This document shows positions 50,301 to 62,500 of a DNA stretch of 64,000 nt, one piece after another (positions within the stretch are counted from its first letter, which is position 1; each line of letters starts with the position of its first letter). The translations under genes were made by a program, and so were the position numbers. The DNA comes from Gavia stellata (Eukaryota; Chordata; Aves; Gaviiformes; Gaviidae): assembly GCF_030936135.1 (NCBI RefSeq), contig NC_082613.1:2170001-2234000 (forward strand). The letters run 5' to 3'. Below the pieces are notes generated by a model. It was not told where the DNA came from. It worked only from the letters and a program-made list of their open reading frames with translations, and ran no database searches.

Positions 50301-53300
50301 AGCGCGTGCCCCGACGGCGCAGAACGGGGTCTTCGACGGGCGTTTTCTCTGATTTTCTGATGGTGACCTCTGCCTGGAGAGCACGGGCAGCGGGGAACTG
50401 CCAAAGCGGCACCTGCAAAGCTCCTTTTCCTCCTCAGGAAGAAGAACTCCCGTCCCTCCAGGCAGGATGCTCGGGAGCAGGAAGCCTCTTTTGATGAATA
50501 TCTGAGAGGAGTCAGCCTGTGTCAGGACTGAGATACGGCAAGGCTCCCGATGGGTCTGCAAAGCGCCGTTTGATGGAGAAATCCTGTCAACGGTTGCTCA
50601 ATACCCATCTCCAAAGCACTCTGCCCTATCAGCCTCGCTGGAGCGGCAGAACGGGCTGATTCCTCCCCGGGTGTTTCCAGTTTGTGGGCTCCTTGAGAGG
50701 CTGGCAGGTAATGAAACGGGACGTACAGAGGCTGCTGAGATGTTTTGTTTTAGAAAAGCCTCTTTCTCCCACCACCCACCTGGGCCTTTTAAGGTTTTCC
50801 AAGCAGCAGAGTCTAGTTTGACTGGATTGACCAAAAAAGACGCACCTGGGCCTCGAGCTCTGAGGAGGCAACGGTACTTGAGCTGCTACAGCCCAAGTGG
50901 GATTTACAGGAGAAGCAACTCTCGGCTGTCACCCCGCAGGAAGCGCTTGTCAGAGCTGAGATTGTAAAGGTCGTGTTCGTCCTCTCTCTGAATATGCATC
51001 TCCCGTCTGCCGAGGGCAGCCCGAGGACACGGCGGGGCGACGCTCACCTCACGGGCCGTGCGTGCCAAGAGCTGGCACGTGTGGGTGCAGGAGGCAGAGC
51101 TGCCCTGGGGACCAGCCCTGCTGCGGGGCAGAAATCCGCCCTGTGTGTCTCGGTCGCAGAGCTGTCTTTGCAGAATACCTGGTTTGGGCTGTGCAGTCCC
51201 ATCACAGCTAATTCATTCCCTTTTGAGAAATACCTGGCACCCTTTATAACCTTTTTGCTCTTTTAAGGCCCCAGAGCTTCCCGGGGAATGTCAGAGCCGC
51301 GTTTCCCATACTGATTTCTACCTTAGCTATCAGGTGTGCTACAAAGCTGCGTATCTCCGTGGCTCCCCGTGACCGCTCACATGCTGACTCAAGAGTCATT
51401 CTGGTTGGGGTCACATTTTTCCCACAGGGGCCTGGAGTGTAAAGATTGTCCCTCCTGTACTCAAGCTTGAAGATAAAGCAACAACTCGAAGTTCTGGAGT
51501 GTGGCTCTCTGCAGGTTGTAGAGCAAAGTTTAAGAGGGTCTTTTGCGCTACCAGGAGCAACACAACTGTGAATTCTATCACATTTAGGGGGAAAAGGGTT
51601 GATTATTTTGATTTCCTAATGTAACAGAGCTTATGCAATCACATTGTATATGAGCGCACTCATATTCTTCCAAATCCCTTTCTTTAAAAAACTTTTTAAC
51701 CCTTTGGCCAATTTATCCAAAACTAACAGAGGTATAGAGCTCAGCTCCTGCATTTACAAACAGCTGGGTAAGGAACGACCCTGCCAGGGCTGCAACTGTG
51801 AGAAAGACCAACACATGCTGTCAGACCTTATTAGACACTAGAGAATCCGCCCAGATCTGACATTTGATTGATGCCCAAACCGTGGGAAAAGCTTCAGTCA
51901 GAGTTTGTGCCCTCTCAGGCACCCAGGTCGGTCCCCTGAGAGACGCCAGCCTGTTGAAAGCCAGACTCTGCAAGGTCTGCAGCTCACAGAGCTGTTTGTT
52001 TGCTTTTTAGTGCCAAGCTGGGGGGGGAGCGGGCAGGGAGACGGAGCTAGCAGAAGTCTTAGCCAAAAGGGCTAGTGCTGGTCTTCGAGGATGGGACTAA
52101 GAGCAGCACAGGCGCTGCAGCCCCAGAGCCTGCCTTTGGCATTGTAGAGATGTCCTCCTTGAAGGAATCACTGCAGATTACCAGCTCTGCTGCCAGTGGT
52201 ACAAGCTGTAGGGTGCACTAATCCATATTACCGTTATGGTTTTCATCTGAGCCTCTCAGTGATCTACAGACTTTTCTCAAAGTCTCATCCCTGTTTAAGA
52301 GATGGCTGAAGAGTTGTTACAAAGTATGTCAGAGAAAGAAGTTGGAAGTGGTGACAATAAGGACAAAATTGAGGTGGCTTCACTCTTCTGTTTAGTCTTT
52401 TGGCTGAAATCAAGGCAGGCAGAGGAGATCTGGACAGCTGTGCCCTTCCCTTGATCACGAGATGGACAGTGGAAAAATGTGGACCAAATCCAGTCTGTTC
52501 CACCCTATCCCTGCTGTCATAGTTCAAAGGCATCTCTGACTGTTTAAAAGGTAGAAGGAGTTGAAAGACACTTTGGAGACCTTCCACCTGTAAAAGTGAA
52601 CATGGTTTAGTCTGGTCTCTGTACAAGAGCCCACAGGCAGATGGAACAGGTCCTGCTGGTGTGCAGTAGTGGAAAGTCTCTTCTCCCTGGCTCCAGGGGG
52701 AAGGTGATGTAGATGATTAGAGGTGGGAAGAGTGTATTTGAGGGGAAGGCTTGAGAGGTCAAGGTCAAGTGTCTATAATGAAAAGAAAATACTTTGCACA
52801 AGAGGGGAAGGTAAAGATGTTCTTAGTTGCGTAATCTAGCCCGAGAACTATATTCTCTGATTTTTATTCTACTTGCATGAAAAGCATCTCTCCATCACTT
52901 CCTCATCTCTAAATTGCTTGGTAGACACAGTTCATTAGAAATCTGCTCTGTTGACTAGCAAAATAATGAATCTTTGTGCTTTCCATTTCCTCCATCTGAA
53001 CTGGAAAATGTTTTTCTCACACGATCTCAGTCATGAGCAGTAATAACAAAACCACAACTTCTGTTGCAGTTCTTTATTTGCAGGTTGGATTCCTCTGCGG
53101 ACACCTCTAAACACAAGTGTACATGACCTGCTGGCTACAAGACAGCAGACAATGATGGTTACGACTGGGTGAACAAATACCATTCTGATATCTCTGTTGT
53201 AACGCAGCAAGCTCCAGGACTCATTGTCAGGAAAACCTGCTCATGACTGAGGTTTCTCACGTTCATGCAAAGCTGAGAACAACTTCTATACGCAGAACAA

Positions 53301-56300
53301 CAATTTTTGTATGTGGTTTTTGGTTTAACACCACACAATCCCTATTTCTAATTGATCAGGTGATACTGAAATGGGTAAAGCTTTGATTATGGCCTGATTT
53401 ATGCACGTGCAATTCCAGAGCAAACACAATCAAGTTGCAGGATTTACATCTTACGTTAGTAAGATCCTGGGCTAACTCATATGGCCAGCCTGCCTATTCC
53501 TCTAGCTCGTCCACACTGCAAGCACTCAAGGCCCAGGTACTGTAGCTGAAGCTGTTGCACAGGTTGGGAAACAATTTACTTAACTCGGTAGCCGAAACAT
53601 CTGGCTATTGGTGATCCCCCATCCCAATTCATAAGCTGTCTTGAATTATTCTCAAGAGTTCCTCAAAGTTTCAGGGTCTTCTGATAAATATCCCACCTTT
53701 TTAATCTTCTAGTATCACCTTTATGTGACTCCTCTGTAACACAAAAGCGGTGTGAGATGATGGAGTAAAGGAGAGCAGGGTGCTGTGCGCTGAGGAAACG
53801 TTGGCTGAGATGCTAGTTCCCAAGTTATATCCGTCGGTGGCAGATTCACCTCAGTCCAGGGGAATAAAGAAAAGAAGTAGGAATATGGATGTTTTCTCAC
53901 TTCCCCCTGCCCTTTCTGTAATGGATGTGGGATAGAGGGAGGGTATTATCTGACGTCCCCACACTCTTAAGATGTTTTTCATTACAGAAGTAAAAGTGTC
54001 ACAAACAAGAACCTCACTGCTGCCCTAAAATGCTCGGTCCAGTGTGGGAGGCACTGTTTCTGAAGGGAAAGGGTTTCTTTTTTTTCAGTCTTCAATCAAT
54101 CTCAGCTTTCCCTGCTGTGACTGCTGGAGGAGGAGGGGAGGGCTGGTGGGCTCGTGTGTGAGGATTCATTTCCTCCAGGTCACCAGAAAACCATCAGATA
54201 GCACCAGGGTTCAGCTGCCATGAGCCTTTCTGACACGCTCCTGGATAAGATGAAGGAAGCCATTTGCTTCTTCCCCTGCCCCTTTTCTCAGTGACACAGA
54301 TACAGACCATGCAGCTCTTCCTCTGTTTTGGCGAAGGGAGGGGCGGTTTCCTGTTTTTATACAGAAATGAGATTGATCTAGGATGCCTTTGTGCCGCTGC
54401 GGGTCCTGATGCGTGCGGAGGGGCTAACAGCGTACGCGGGCCCTGGGGCTTTTACTGCAGCTTTCCTGCTTGCTGCTGGCACCAAGCCTTTGATCTTCCC
54501 TGCGCTGCACCACGGCTGGGGCCTCGGGGTTGGGATGTATGGAGGGCCACCCCTCTGACAGGCGCGGGAGGCTCCCAAGCACCGCTAACAAACCTCTCCT
54601 GCAAAAACAGGGTCTACTTTTCCAGTGACCTGTTACAGGGTGTTTGCAGGTTCCTGGTGCAGTAGTGCTCTTGCTCCAGCCATGGGACTGCCCGTCCAAG
54701 GCCAGGGCTGTATCTGGCATTAACATCCCAGGAATCTGCTCCAGACGGGCAGGAATAAAGTGGAGAGACATGTTTACAACTGCTGGGGGGGGGGTGGTTG
54801 GGGAGCGCAGGCAGGGAAGCAGACACAGCCCAGCGTAACAGTCTCACGGTCTAGCTGTCGCTGTCAAGGAATTGGTCTTGAATAAGGAGAAGTGGAGAGC
54901 AAGCAGCAAATTTGCTTTGCTCAGTGCTTTGGCCACAATTAATAAGGAGGGAACTGGGCAAAGGTAATGTATAATTAAGCTGGCTGATAGCAGAGTTCTG
55001 TCCAGAGCAGGAATGTGTTGTATGCTGTCACGCTATAATTAGCAACATTTTGTTATAGTGCTTTTCCTTTCCTTGAAGGATCCCAAAAAACTTCACAAAA
55101 TGCACTCGGTTAAAGTTGCCAGCTCCCCTCTGGGAGCGAGGCGCCACGGCTGCAATGCCCTGATCCGGCGCGGTGGAACGGCCCGGGGCGGGCAGAGGGA
55201 GTAGGATGAGGCTTTTCCCCCAAAGACACCCAGCTGGGAGACACGGGGTCCCTCTACCTGGGGTGATTTTGCCTGTGAGAAAGCTGGAGCACGGCGAGGT
55301 GAGGTGGCTTTCTAAGGTCACCGAGTGAGTCATGGGTAAAGCTAGGAATAGAAGCCAGCAGTCGGGCTCCCAGCTGCTGTACCTATGGTTATTTCTATTT
55401 ATGCTCTTCGCTTCTCTTGCCCATGGTTTACTGAGTGCATTCCAAGAGTAACTTGCCTGCCAAACTTCCTCCCCTTTAAAACCAGAAATGGACAGATAAG
55501 ATAGTAGAAGAAATCAGTTTAACTGCTGGTATGTGCACAAACATAGCTGAACCCTGTCCAAGTTATCAGCCAGGTTTTTTTAATGCTCTTTCGGGGCAGG
55601 AGAAACGCCTCCAGTCTCAAAGCGCCTATGGCAGTTTGCTGGCAGGATATCAGATGATTTATTTCCCTCGCCTGTGGTCAAAAGGAGAAAAAATAAAAAA
55701 AGCAAAAATAAAGAAGGCAATCATGTTAGACAGCAAAACCCGGTCAAGTGACTCCAATAGAAGTCCCATGAAGGCAATGGGAGAATCGTGGCCCTGGGAA
55801 TTAGAAGTTTAGACTGTAAACCAAAATAAAACTGAAACCCCAAATAAATGCTGCATTCCCAGAATGCCTTATCTACCTCTCAGTGAAGGCCTTGAGACTT
55901 TCTTCTATCAACCTGAGCTGTAAATCAGATTGGGCCCAAGGCCAGAGTATCTGAAAAGCCCGAAACCAGGGGGTAACGATTTGGCTCCTCGTTATTCTTG
56001 AGGTGAGCAGAATTAGACTGCTGTGTCAACGGGTGTTCAAAGGCAGCATAAAAAGGTTAATTCAGGTAGCAGAACTGACATGAAGTCAGCCTGTTACATC
56101 AAATGGAAGCATGGCAGTGGCATGAGCGACCAAAAATGCTGTGCTCTATCTGCCAGTCTGCTATCCGAAAGCAGGCACTGAGGATGGAGACAGGATTGCC
56201 TACTTTGTGACATGAGCTGTCTAAATTCACTCAAACTATCCTTTGACGTGGATCAGCAGATGGGCTGCCCTTGTACCCTCACATCCCAGCACAGTATCCC

Positions 56301-58500
56301 ATCACTTCTTCACACTTCTTGGCTTTCTCTGGTCTCTCCTTTCTCCTCTGTTTTCTTCTTTCTGTGTTTTGCCCTTTATTTTTCTATTCACAATCCTTTC
56401 ATCGCAGTCTTGTTTTACGGTTCTCTTAATTCCCTGACTTGGTAGGTGATCTGCTGTGTAAGGCGCGCGGAAGCTACTGCTGCTGGCGCGAGTCCCCTAG
56501 AAGAGCCGAGAGGTGCCTGGGTCACTAGGCTGCCGTCTGAGCCTCAGGATGTGGCCGCGAGCTTTTCTCGCTGTGATCTGTGCCGTGGAAGCAGGGAGCT
56601 GCCTGATCTTTGACCAGGAGGGATTCAGCATTGGGTGGTTTTCTGTGTTTCTTCTGTTCTCTACTTTGTTGGATTCTTCCCAACCTTCTCTGGGATCTTT
56701 GCAGAAGGATCAGACTGGAATAATGTTGGTTTGGTCCCCAGATATCTTGTATACACAGGCTATGCATTTCTATGAGGCGACTTTCGCAGAGCGTCCCAGG
56801 CATAAAAGCTGACCTCTCCTCTTTGCCCTCGCGGTGATTCCCTGATGTTAGTGCTGATGAGTAGTGTACACCCGAGCTCTCCCTCCTCTTGCCAGTCCTG
56901 GCTCTGCACACTAGAGTTCCAGGTCCTTTCACGGAAATTAACATTTACTTTAAGAACTAAAATAAACAAAATCAAATAAATCTCCTAACAAAATAAGATC
57001 AATAAAAACATAGCCAAGTGCTTTGTTTTGCTTAGAAGATGCATCTTTGTGCATATCCACTTGTGTGTTGCCAAGTTTTGGAAATCAGCAAAGGCTGACA
57101 TTGTTTACTGCAAATTAAAGACCCTCTGGAGACACTCTGTCTTGCTTTCCAGTGTAGCCTCGGGCTGGGGGAGGGAGGCAGTTGGACAGTAGCATAGAAG
57201 AAACCTTGTTCCAGTGTTGCTAACTATAGCATTAATTTCAGAGTCATAAATAACTTCAGTACCATGGTTACAGCACTAGCCAAGTATGATATCATTTAGT
57301 TTAGGATTAGGGAAAAATACCTTCCTTGAGGCTGTGGGTTCTAAAATAAGCAACTTTTCCAGAATGGGTTTTCTCCCAAAGACTACACAGAGAAACTCCA
57401 GCCTGTAGCTATAAATTAGGAGTATTGCTGTGGTAAAACTGACTGGATGAGAAGTGTCAGCAGGTAAAACAGCTCAGAGGGGACATTCTTCTAAGTTTCT
57501 CGGTGAATGACAACCTGGCACTGTCGGTTTTCTTAGAGAACAGCACCTTCCGTGAATGAGAGCAAGCATAGCCTTTTCCAACGCGAGTTCTGTATTATGG
57601 AGACACGCAGAAGCATCTGTCCCTTCAGAAATCAGATGCCACTAATGACCATTAGAAAGATGGATTGAGAGATCGGCGCTGACAGTTCCCATGGCTGCAC
57701 GGGCAACATTATAGTCATTGCGCAAGCAAATGACAGCTAGCGTGCATCCATTTGTCCAGTCGAACAAACAGCTGTGATATTTGTATTACAAAATTTACAC
57801 ACAATTACATGTACGTACAATTCTGCAGGACCTTGGGAGCAACAGTGAAAGGCTGTTGTGAGAGAGGTGCTGAATACGTGTTACATATAGTACAGCGCTA
57901 TAATGGACTAGAACCAGAACCTCAAATGGGACAAGGGGCTCATGTGAGGAGGCATAATAAGAGAAAATTTTATGGAGAAACAGACACTTCAAACACTGCA
58001 AAAATGGTCATGGGTTGATGATACAGGAAATCTGGCTGTAGGGCTCCTGGATACAAAATGCTAGACCACACAACCCAAAGCACTGATCCCATTCAAAATT
58101 GTTCAAAAAGTTATGACATTAAGTCTGTATTGGTAGGCTTTATGCCAGATTAGATATTGTCTTTCTTCCTGCTGCCGGCATAAAGCCAGCATAAACGCCG
58201 TATTATGTACTCTGGCTAATTCAACAGAAACGTAATTGTGTGCCCAGGCATGATCTGGATTGAATTTGTCCTGCTAAATGATCCAGTAGTGCTCAAACCT
58301 GGTATAAAGGACCGTAGAATTGTGGTACAAACTTCCACTTCAAATTTCATGTCTTCTCTAATGTAAGGCAAAAGAATTTTGCTGCATGCAAACGTCTATG
58401 ATAATTGTTGAAATGTGTTCCCTCAGTTTAATGCCATTTCACTGCACAGATTAGAGGGTGCCCCCCATGAAAAGCAGTGGAGAAATTTGAACACAAGGAG
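50301..58500. other. Noncoding stretch
   Basis: Moderate GC content with no recognisable protein, repeat family or RNA gene. A 99-codon frame at 56513 starts in a small CpG-rich patch with a hydrophobic N terminus (MWPRAFLAVICAV), but nothing supports expression. None of the seven-helix segments expected of an opioid-type receptor appears in any frame. Confidence 0.6.
58136..58187. repeat. Perfect 11-nt inverted repeat with 30-nt loop
   Basis: GGCTTTATGCC at 58136-58146 and its exact complement GGCATAAAGCC at 58177-58187. Could form a hairpin; it is too short and isolated to name. Confidence 0.8.
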
Positions 58501-58517
58501 AAAAAAGAAATGTACTT

Positions 58518-58523
58518 TTTATT
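58518..58523 (-). terminator. Polyadenylation signal AATAAA, minus strand
   Basis: Canonical hexamer followed on the - strand by a U/GU-rich stretch (TTTCTTTTTTCTCCTTGTG). It would end the tentative transcript above. Confidence 0.35.
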
Positions 58524-58847
58524 TCTGCTCTTCCTGGTTCTAATCATACAAAGAACATCTGAAAAGTGACATTTCAGGATAGGCTGAACCAGTCTGGTTG
58601 ATACACTGCATTCATTAGCCCTTCCTCTCACTGCTACAGCCTGATCCCTGCTGAGAGATCCTCTGGTGATTAACTCATCCCCAGCTCCTGATAGCGGAGT
58701 CTCAGGTTTCGAGGTGATTGCGAGCTTCTGAAGCTCTGAGCAGCCTGAAGACCCTGGCCTCTTTCTTTTCCTCTTTGTCTGTGCTAGGCTTGGCTTCTCT
58801 GAAGTAACTGTTATCCATCACGAAGATGTGGGAGGCCAGCATGGTTT

Positions 58848-58987
58848 TCATTTTCTCAGCAATGGACTTGGCGAATACCAGATACCTCGCCCTCTCTTGG
58901 GCTGTGTTAAATGGAGGGATGCTTTTGGTTTGGGAATAGTCCTCTGTGTGTATGGATCTCTCTGTCCTGAAGTCATCTTTATTTCAG
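58848..58987 (-). CDS. Tentative terminal exon of an unknown minus-strand gene
   Basis: Follows an acceptor (TTTGCAATTCACAG). Joined in phase to the exon upstream, it gives 46 codons (EIKMTSGQRDPYTQRTIPKP and on to SPLLRK) and TGA. An AATAAA lies on the same strand 325 nt further on. A second frame through the same DNA is open for nearly 90 codons, down to 58702, so the coding frame, or coding at all, is unproven. No family recognised; a noncoding RNA exon is equally possible. Confidence 0.25.
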
Positions 58988-59257
58988 CTGTGAATTGCAA
59001 AGCAACCTAAAGCAGAAAAAAGAGGGAGATGACAGGAGAATTATGTTTGTGTATGAGGACAGAGGTTTCTTGAGTTACCTGGTATACTTTGCATGAAAAA
59101 ATATGAAGGCCATCTGGCCAAGGGAGCGGCTAGAAGAGATCTCACTGACATTAGTACTAATTTATGGTACCAATAGCTTCTTTAGTATGGCCAGTGAATA
59201 GAAGTATTGCTTTCAGGCTCAGAAGGTATGCAACTTGCTTGTGGCTTTGATGCTGAC

Positions 59258-59472
59258 CTGTCTTTAACCCTAGCAAACTCAAATCTTTGTCATTTCTCAT
59301 ATTATGCCTGTTTTTTCCACCTTGATCGCAGGACATCTGTTCACTGCCTAATAATACAGGACCCTGACCTACAGTGGGATTTCTACCACCGCATAGGGCT
59401 TCACTCTTACAATGACCCAGTCTCCTTTTATCAGGGTTATTTAGAGTTTCACTGTTTTGTTCAAATCCTCTG
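59258..59472 (-). CDS. Tentative internal exon of an unknown minus-strand gene
   Basis: 215 nt, open throughout, between a strong acceptor (CTGACTCTTTTCCCTGACAG) and a donor (AAGACAG|GTCAGC). Translation in the linked frame is polar (SRGFEQNSETLNNPDKRRLG and on), with no domain I know. Its end phase fits the exon at 58987. No start exon could be found upstream. Confidence 0.25.
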
Positions 59473-59534
59473 CTGTCAGGGAAAAGAGTCAGGTCTGGTC
59501 CACTTGACAGCTTTTGCAGGTAGTTGAGCTGCAA

Positions 59535-62500
59535 TATGCCAAACAGCCTAGGCGGTATTTGGGATGGGGCCTGGATAGTCCAAGAAGCCCTCCCTCCTGC
59601 AAGAAGAAACCATCTGCCAGAGCTGTGTGTGCATCTCTACTTGGAAGCGCCTGGAAGCTGTTCTCAAGTGTAGTTTAGAAATATGCAGACAATTACATAT
59701 CACTGCTGTTGCGCTAAGACTGCCAACTGTGGGGTCAGGTTGTCCCCTTTGTTTTCCAGTAATCACTATTTTTAGTTCAGGTTTCATTCGAGTGTAACGG
59801 TTTTAGATGAGCCCAAAGGTCTTCCGGCTGCGCTCGGTACAGCTTCACAGAAGACAGATGGGGCATTACAGACACAGTGTACTTAGTCCCTGCCACTTCA
59901 TGAGATTCAAAGTCCAATTCAGTTGATTAAAGAACGGTGTTTTCAATTTCTGAGAAAAGCTGTCTCTGGATGGAAGCAGAATACCTGCAGCAAAAACACA
60001 ACTTAACAGGGAATAATTTCACCTGCACAGTAAAACAGAAAGATTGTAAATGTTCAGGGATCACAGGAAAAGTCTGCCATGGCTTGTGTTTTGTTTTAGT
60101 AGCTCAGACCATGTCAGCTTGTCAAATGTATCTTGAGAGATTCATGGCCCTCCTCAATTCCAAGGCAGTCTGTGACCTAAAACAAATGGAAATCTACAGA
60201 AGGAACTAGGTGGCCAGGCACTGGCCAGAGTAAGTCAGCGCAGCTCCACAGTTCACACCAGCGGGGAGGCCAGGCCAGGCAGCATTCCTGGAACTGCCGT
60301 TCAATCTCAGTCCAAACACCGAGGTCACCAGTGACCGTCCCAGCTGCAGCGTGAGTCAAAGCCACAAAAGGCTGCCACGACCTTGCCAAGTATAAAAAGT
60401 GCAAAGATGCTAGATACTGCCTCGCGTCCGCTGATTACTTCTGGCTGAAAGCGATGGAGAAGGTACAAGCCACGGGACATCAAATACTCGGACAATCAAG
60501 AAATCCCAATACATCTGTTGTTCAGAAAGCATCATATATATTTCTAACCTTCCACACACATTAACCAACTGATCCTTATAAGAGGCCTGGGAAGATCCCA
60601 AGTAGCACAATCCTCATTTTACTGAGGCCACAAAGGGTAATTAGCTGACTAAAGATTGCAAATGTCAGCACCTATATTAAAACTGTGACTTGGAGAGTTC
60701 TTATGCTCATCACTTGCTGCTGCTGACATGTACCTGTAGCATGGACGGCAGCTGGGGAGCACTGGCCAGAATCCCGACCTTGAGAAACCACAGCTCTGGA
60801 ATAAAGGACTGCCACACAAACACAGGGGTCTCACATTTAGGATGTCGTCACGACAGAGAAGCCCAGACAGGCAGAGTTAGGTCAACAACTTCTGAAAACA
60901 GTCTGTGTAAAATAGAAACTACTGTTGAATTTAGCTTGTTGCTACCGAAACAGGTTCCTTGGAGTCATACCAGTATTCTAGAATAAAATCTGAAGTCTAG
61001 CTCCTGGTTTCAACCCTCAGTGTAAAACAGAACTGACTGCAGATTAACACAAGGTGGCCAATGGCTGCAGGTGAAAAATATACTAAAGGTGGATTAAACA
61101 CAGATATTATGGCTGAAATGTGGTGAGGTGCCTGCCGGAGCTGAAAGACCCGGGGAGAATGAGTACAAACACATGGACGAACTACGGGAGCCGAGATTGT
61201 TTTTCACCAAGCCGTGTGAACCAAACCTGTTAAGTTTCACACGAAGAGCAGCCCAAGGCATACCCACTTAGTTCTCAGAAGCTGGAATTTGTGCATAAAT
61301 ATGTGACAGCCTGTGGTAACCAGAAACTATTCTTATCACAGGAAATGCTGCTGGTCAGGAGCAACAAATGAGTTTGGTCCCCACAGTGCTAACAAGCCTC
61401 TGACTTTGTCTATGCTACAAAGATCCTTGGGTTTATTTCATTGACAATGTTCTTAATAACAAAAGAGATGATTGAGTAAATTGATTTGATTCTAAGCAGA
61501 GAAGCCAACAAGACACAGGGAATAACATGTTCAGAGCACGGTGATATGGTGGAGTATAAGCAGTCTGCCTTTGCCTCAGCTGGGTTCTCCTTAGATTGAT
61601 TTGTACCCTGATGAACATGACTAGCAGGAAGGTAAATTGATTTAATTTACATATTAATACAAAAGAAGAAAGTTTAGGGTGTTTGGAGGGTTTATAACAC
61701 ACAATGGAAGGTGGGTGGCAGTTTAAGTGAGACTATAAGAATCTAAATGAGTGTAAAGGTTAAATTTCTGCCAAAGCTCAGCTTCAGGAGCTGCCAGAAG
61801 ATGCCAACTTACCCCAATTTAGGATCCATCAAAGTAGTATTAGAGTTTGGCCTCAAGCATTGAGTAAGCAGCTTTACGTGCCTGTGGGAGGGAGTGATAC
61901 CCTAACAATAGTAGGAGTGGTGCATGGTGCATGCAAATGACTCTGAATACATTTGCTCTTCACAGTGGATTTTGGATGAGGATGGAAAGGAAATTAATTT
62001 ATTTTTGAAATAAAGCCCAAGATGTTTGTAGTTATTAAGATCAGGAAGTGATTTAAGTGAAAAATTAGCTCTTGTGCATGCAATAAAAACTTCACTCTGC
62101 TGTATCTTGGAAAATATATTTTGTAACAGAAATAGTGAATTTTGGGGTTTCTATGTCAACAATAACTGCATGAAGAAAACCCAAAACCCAACACCAACAA
62201 CAAAAAGCCAGGAAATTATTTTGACTGTAGGGAGAAATCATTTGAATTCCAGGGGAAAAAAGGAAAGAAAAAAAGAAAACCTGTTACAAAGCCGCTTTAA
62301 AGAGGGGGTTTGTAAGTAGATTTAAAAGAAAAGCTGCTAAAGAGCGAAAATGGCTTTCTATAAATGAGGAATCCTTTCATTTGTGTTGCTTGTACAAAGC
62401 AACGCAGGAAATCACACAGGATGCTGCTGACGAGAAGGAGGAAGTGGTTTTAAGGATGACATTGGACTCTGCAAGTGGGATGTCAGACATATCTAAGAGT

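Noticed and set aside
56513-56812. 99-codon + frame with a signal-peptide-like start (MWPRAFLAVICAV)
   Set aside because: Hydrophobic starts occur by chance. The rest is not a known secreted or receptor protein and no exon structure surrounds it.
58702-58740. Weak resemblance of RLLRASEARN to the LKAAEAR motif of LKAAEAR1, a gene near OPRL1 in human
   Set aside because: Only a few residues agree, the motif is at the very C terminus here, and nothing else of that protein is seen.
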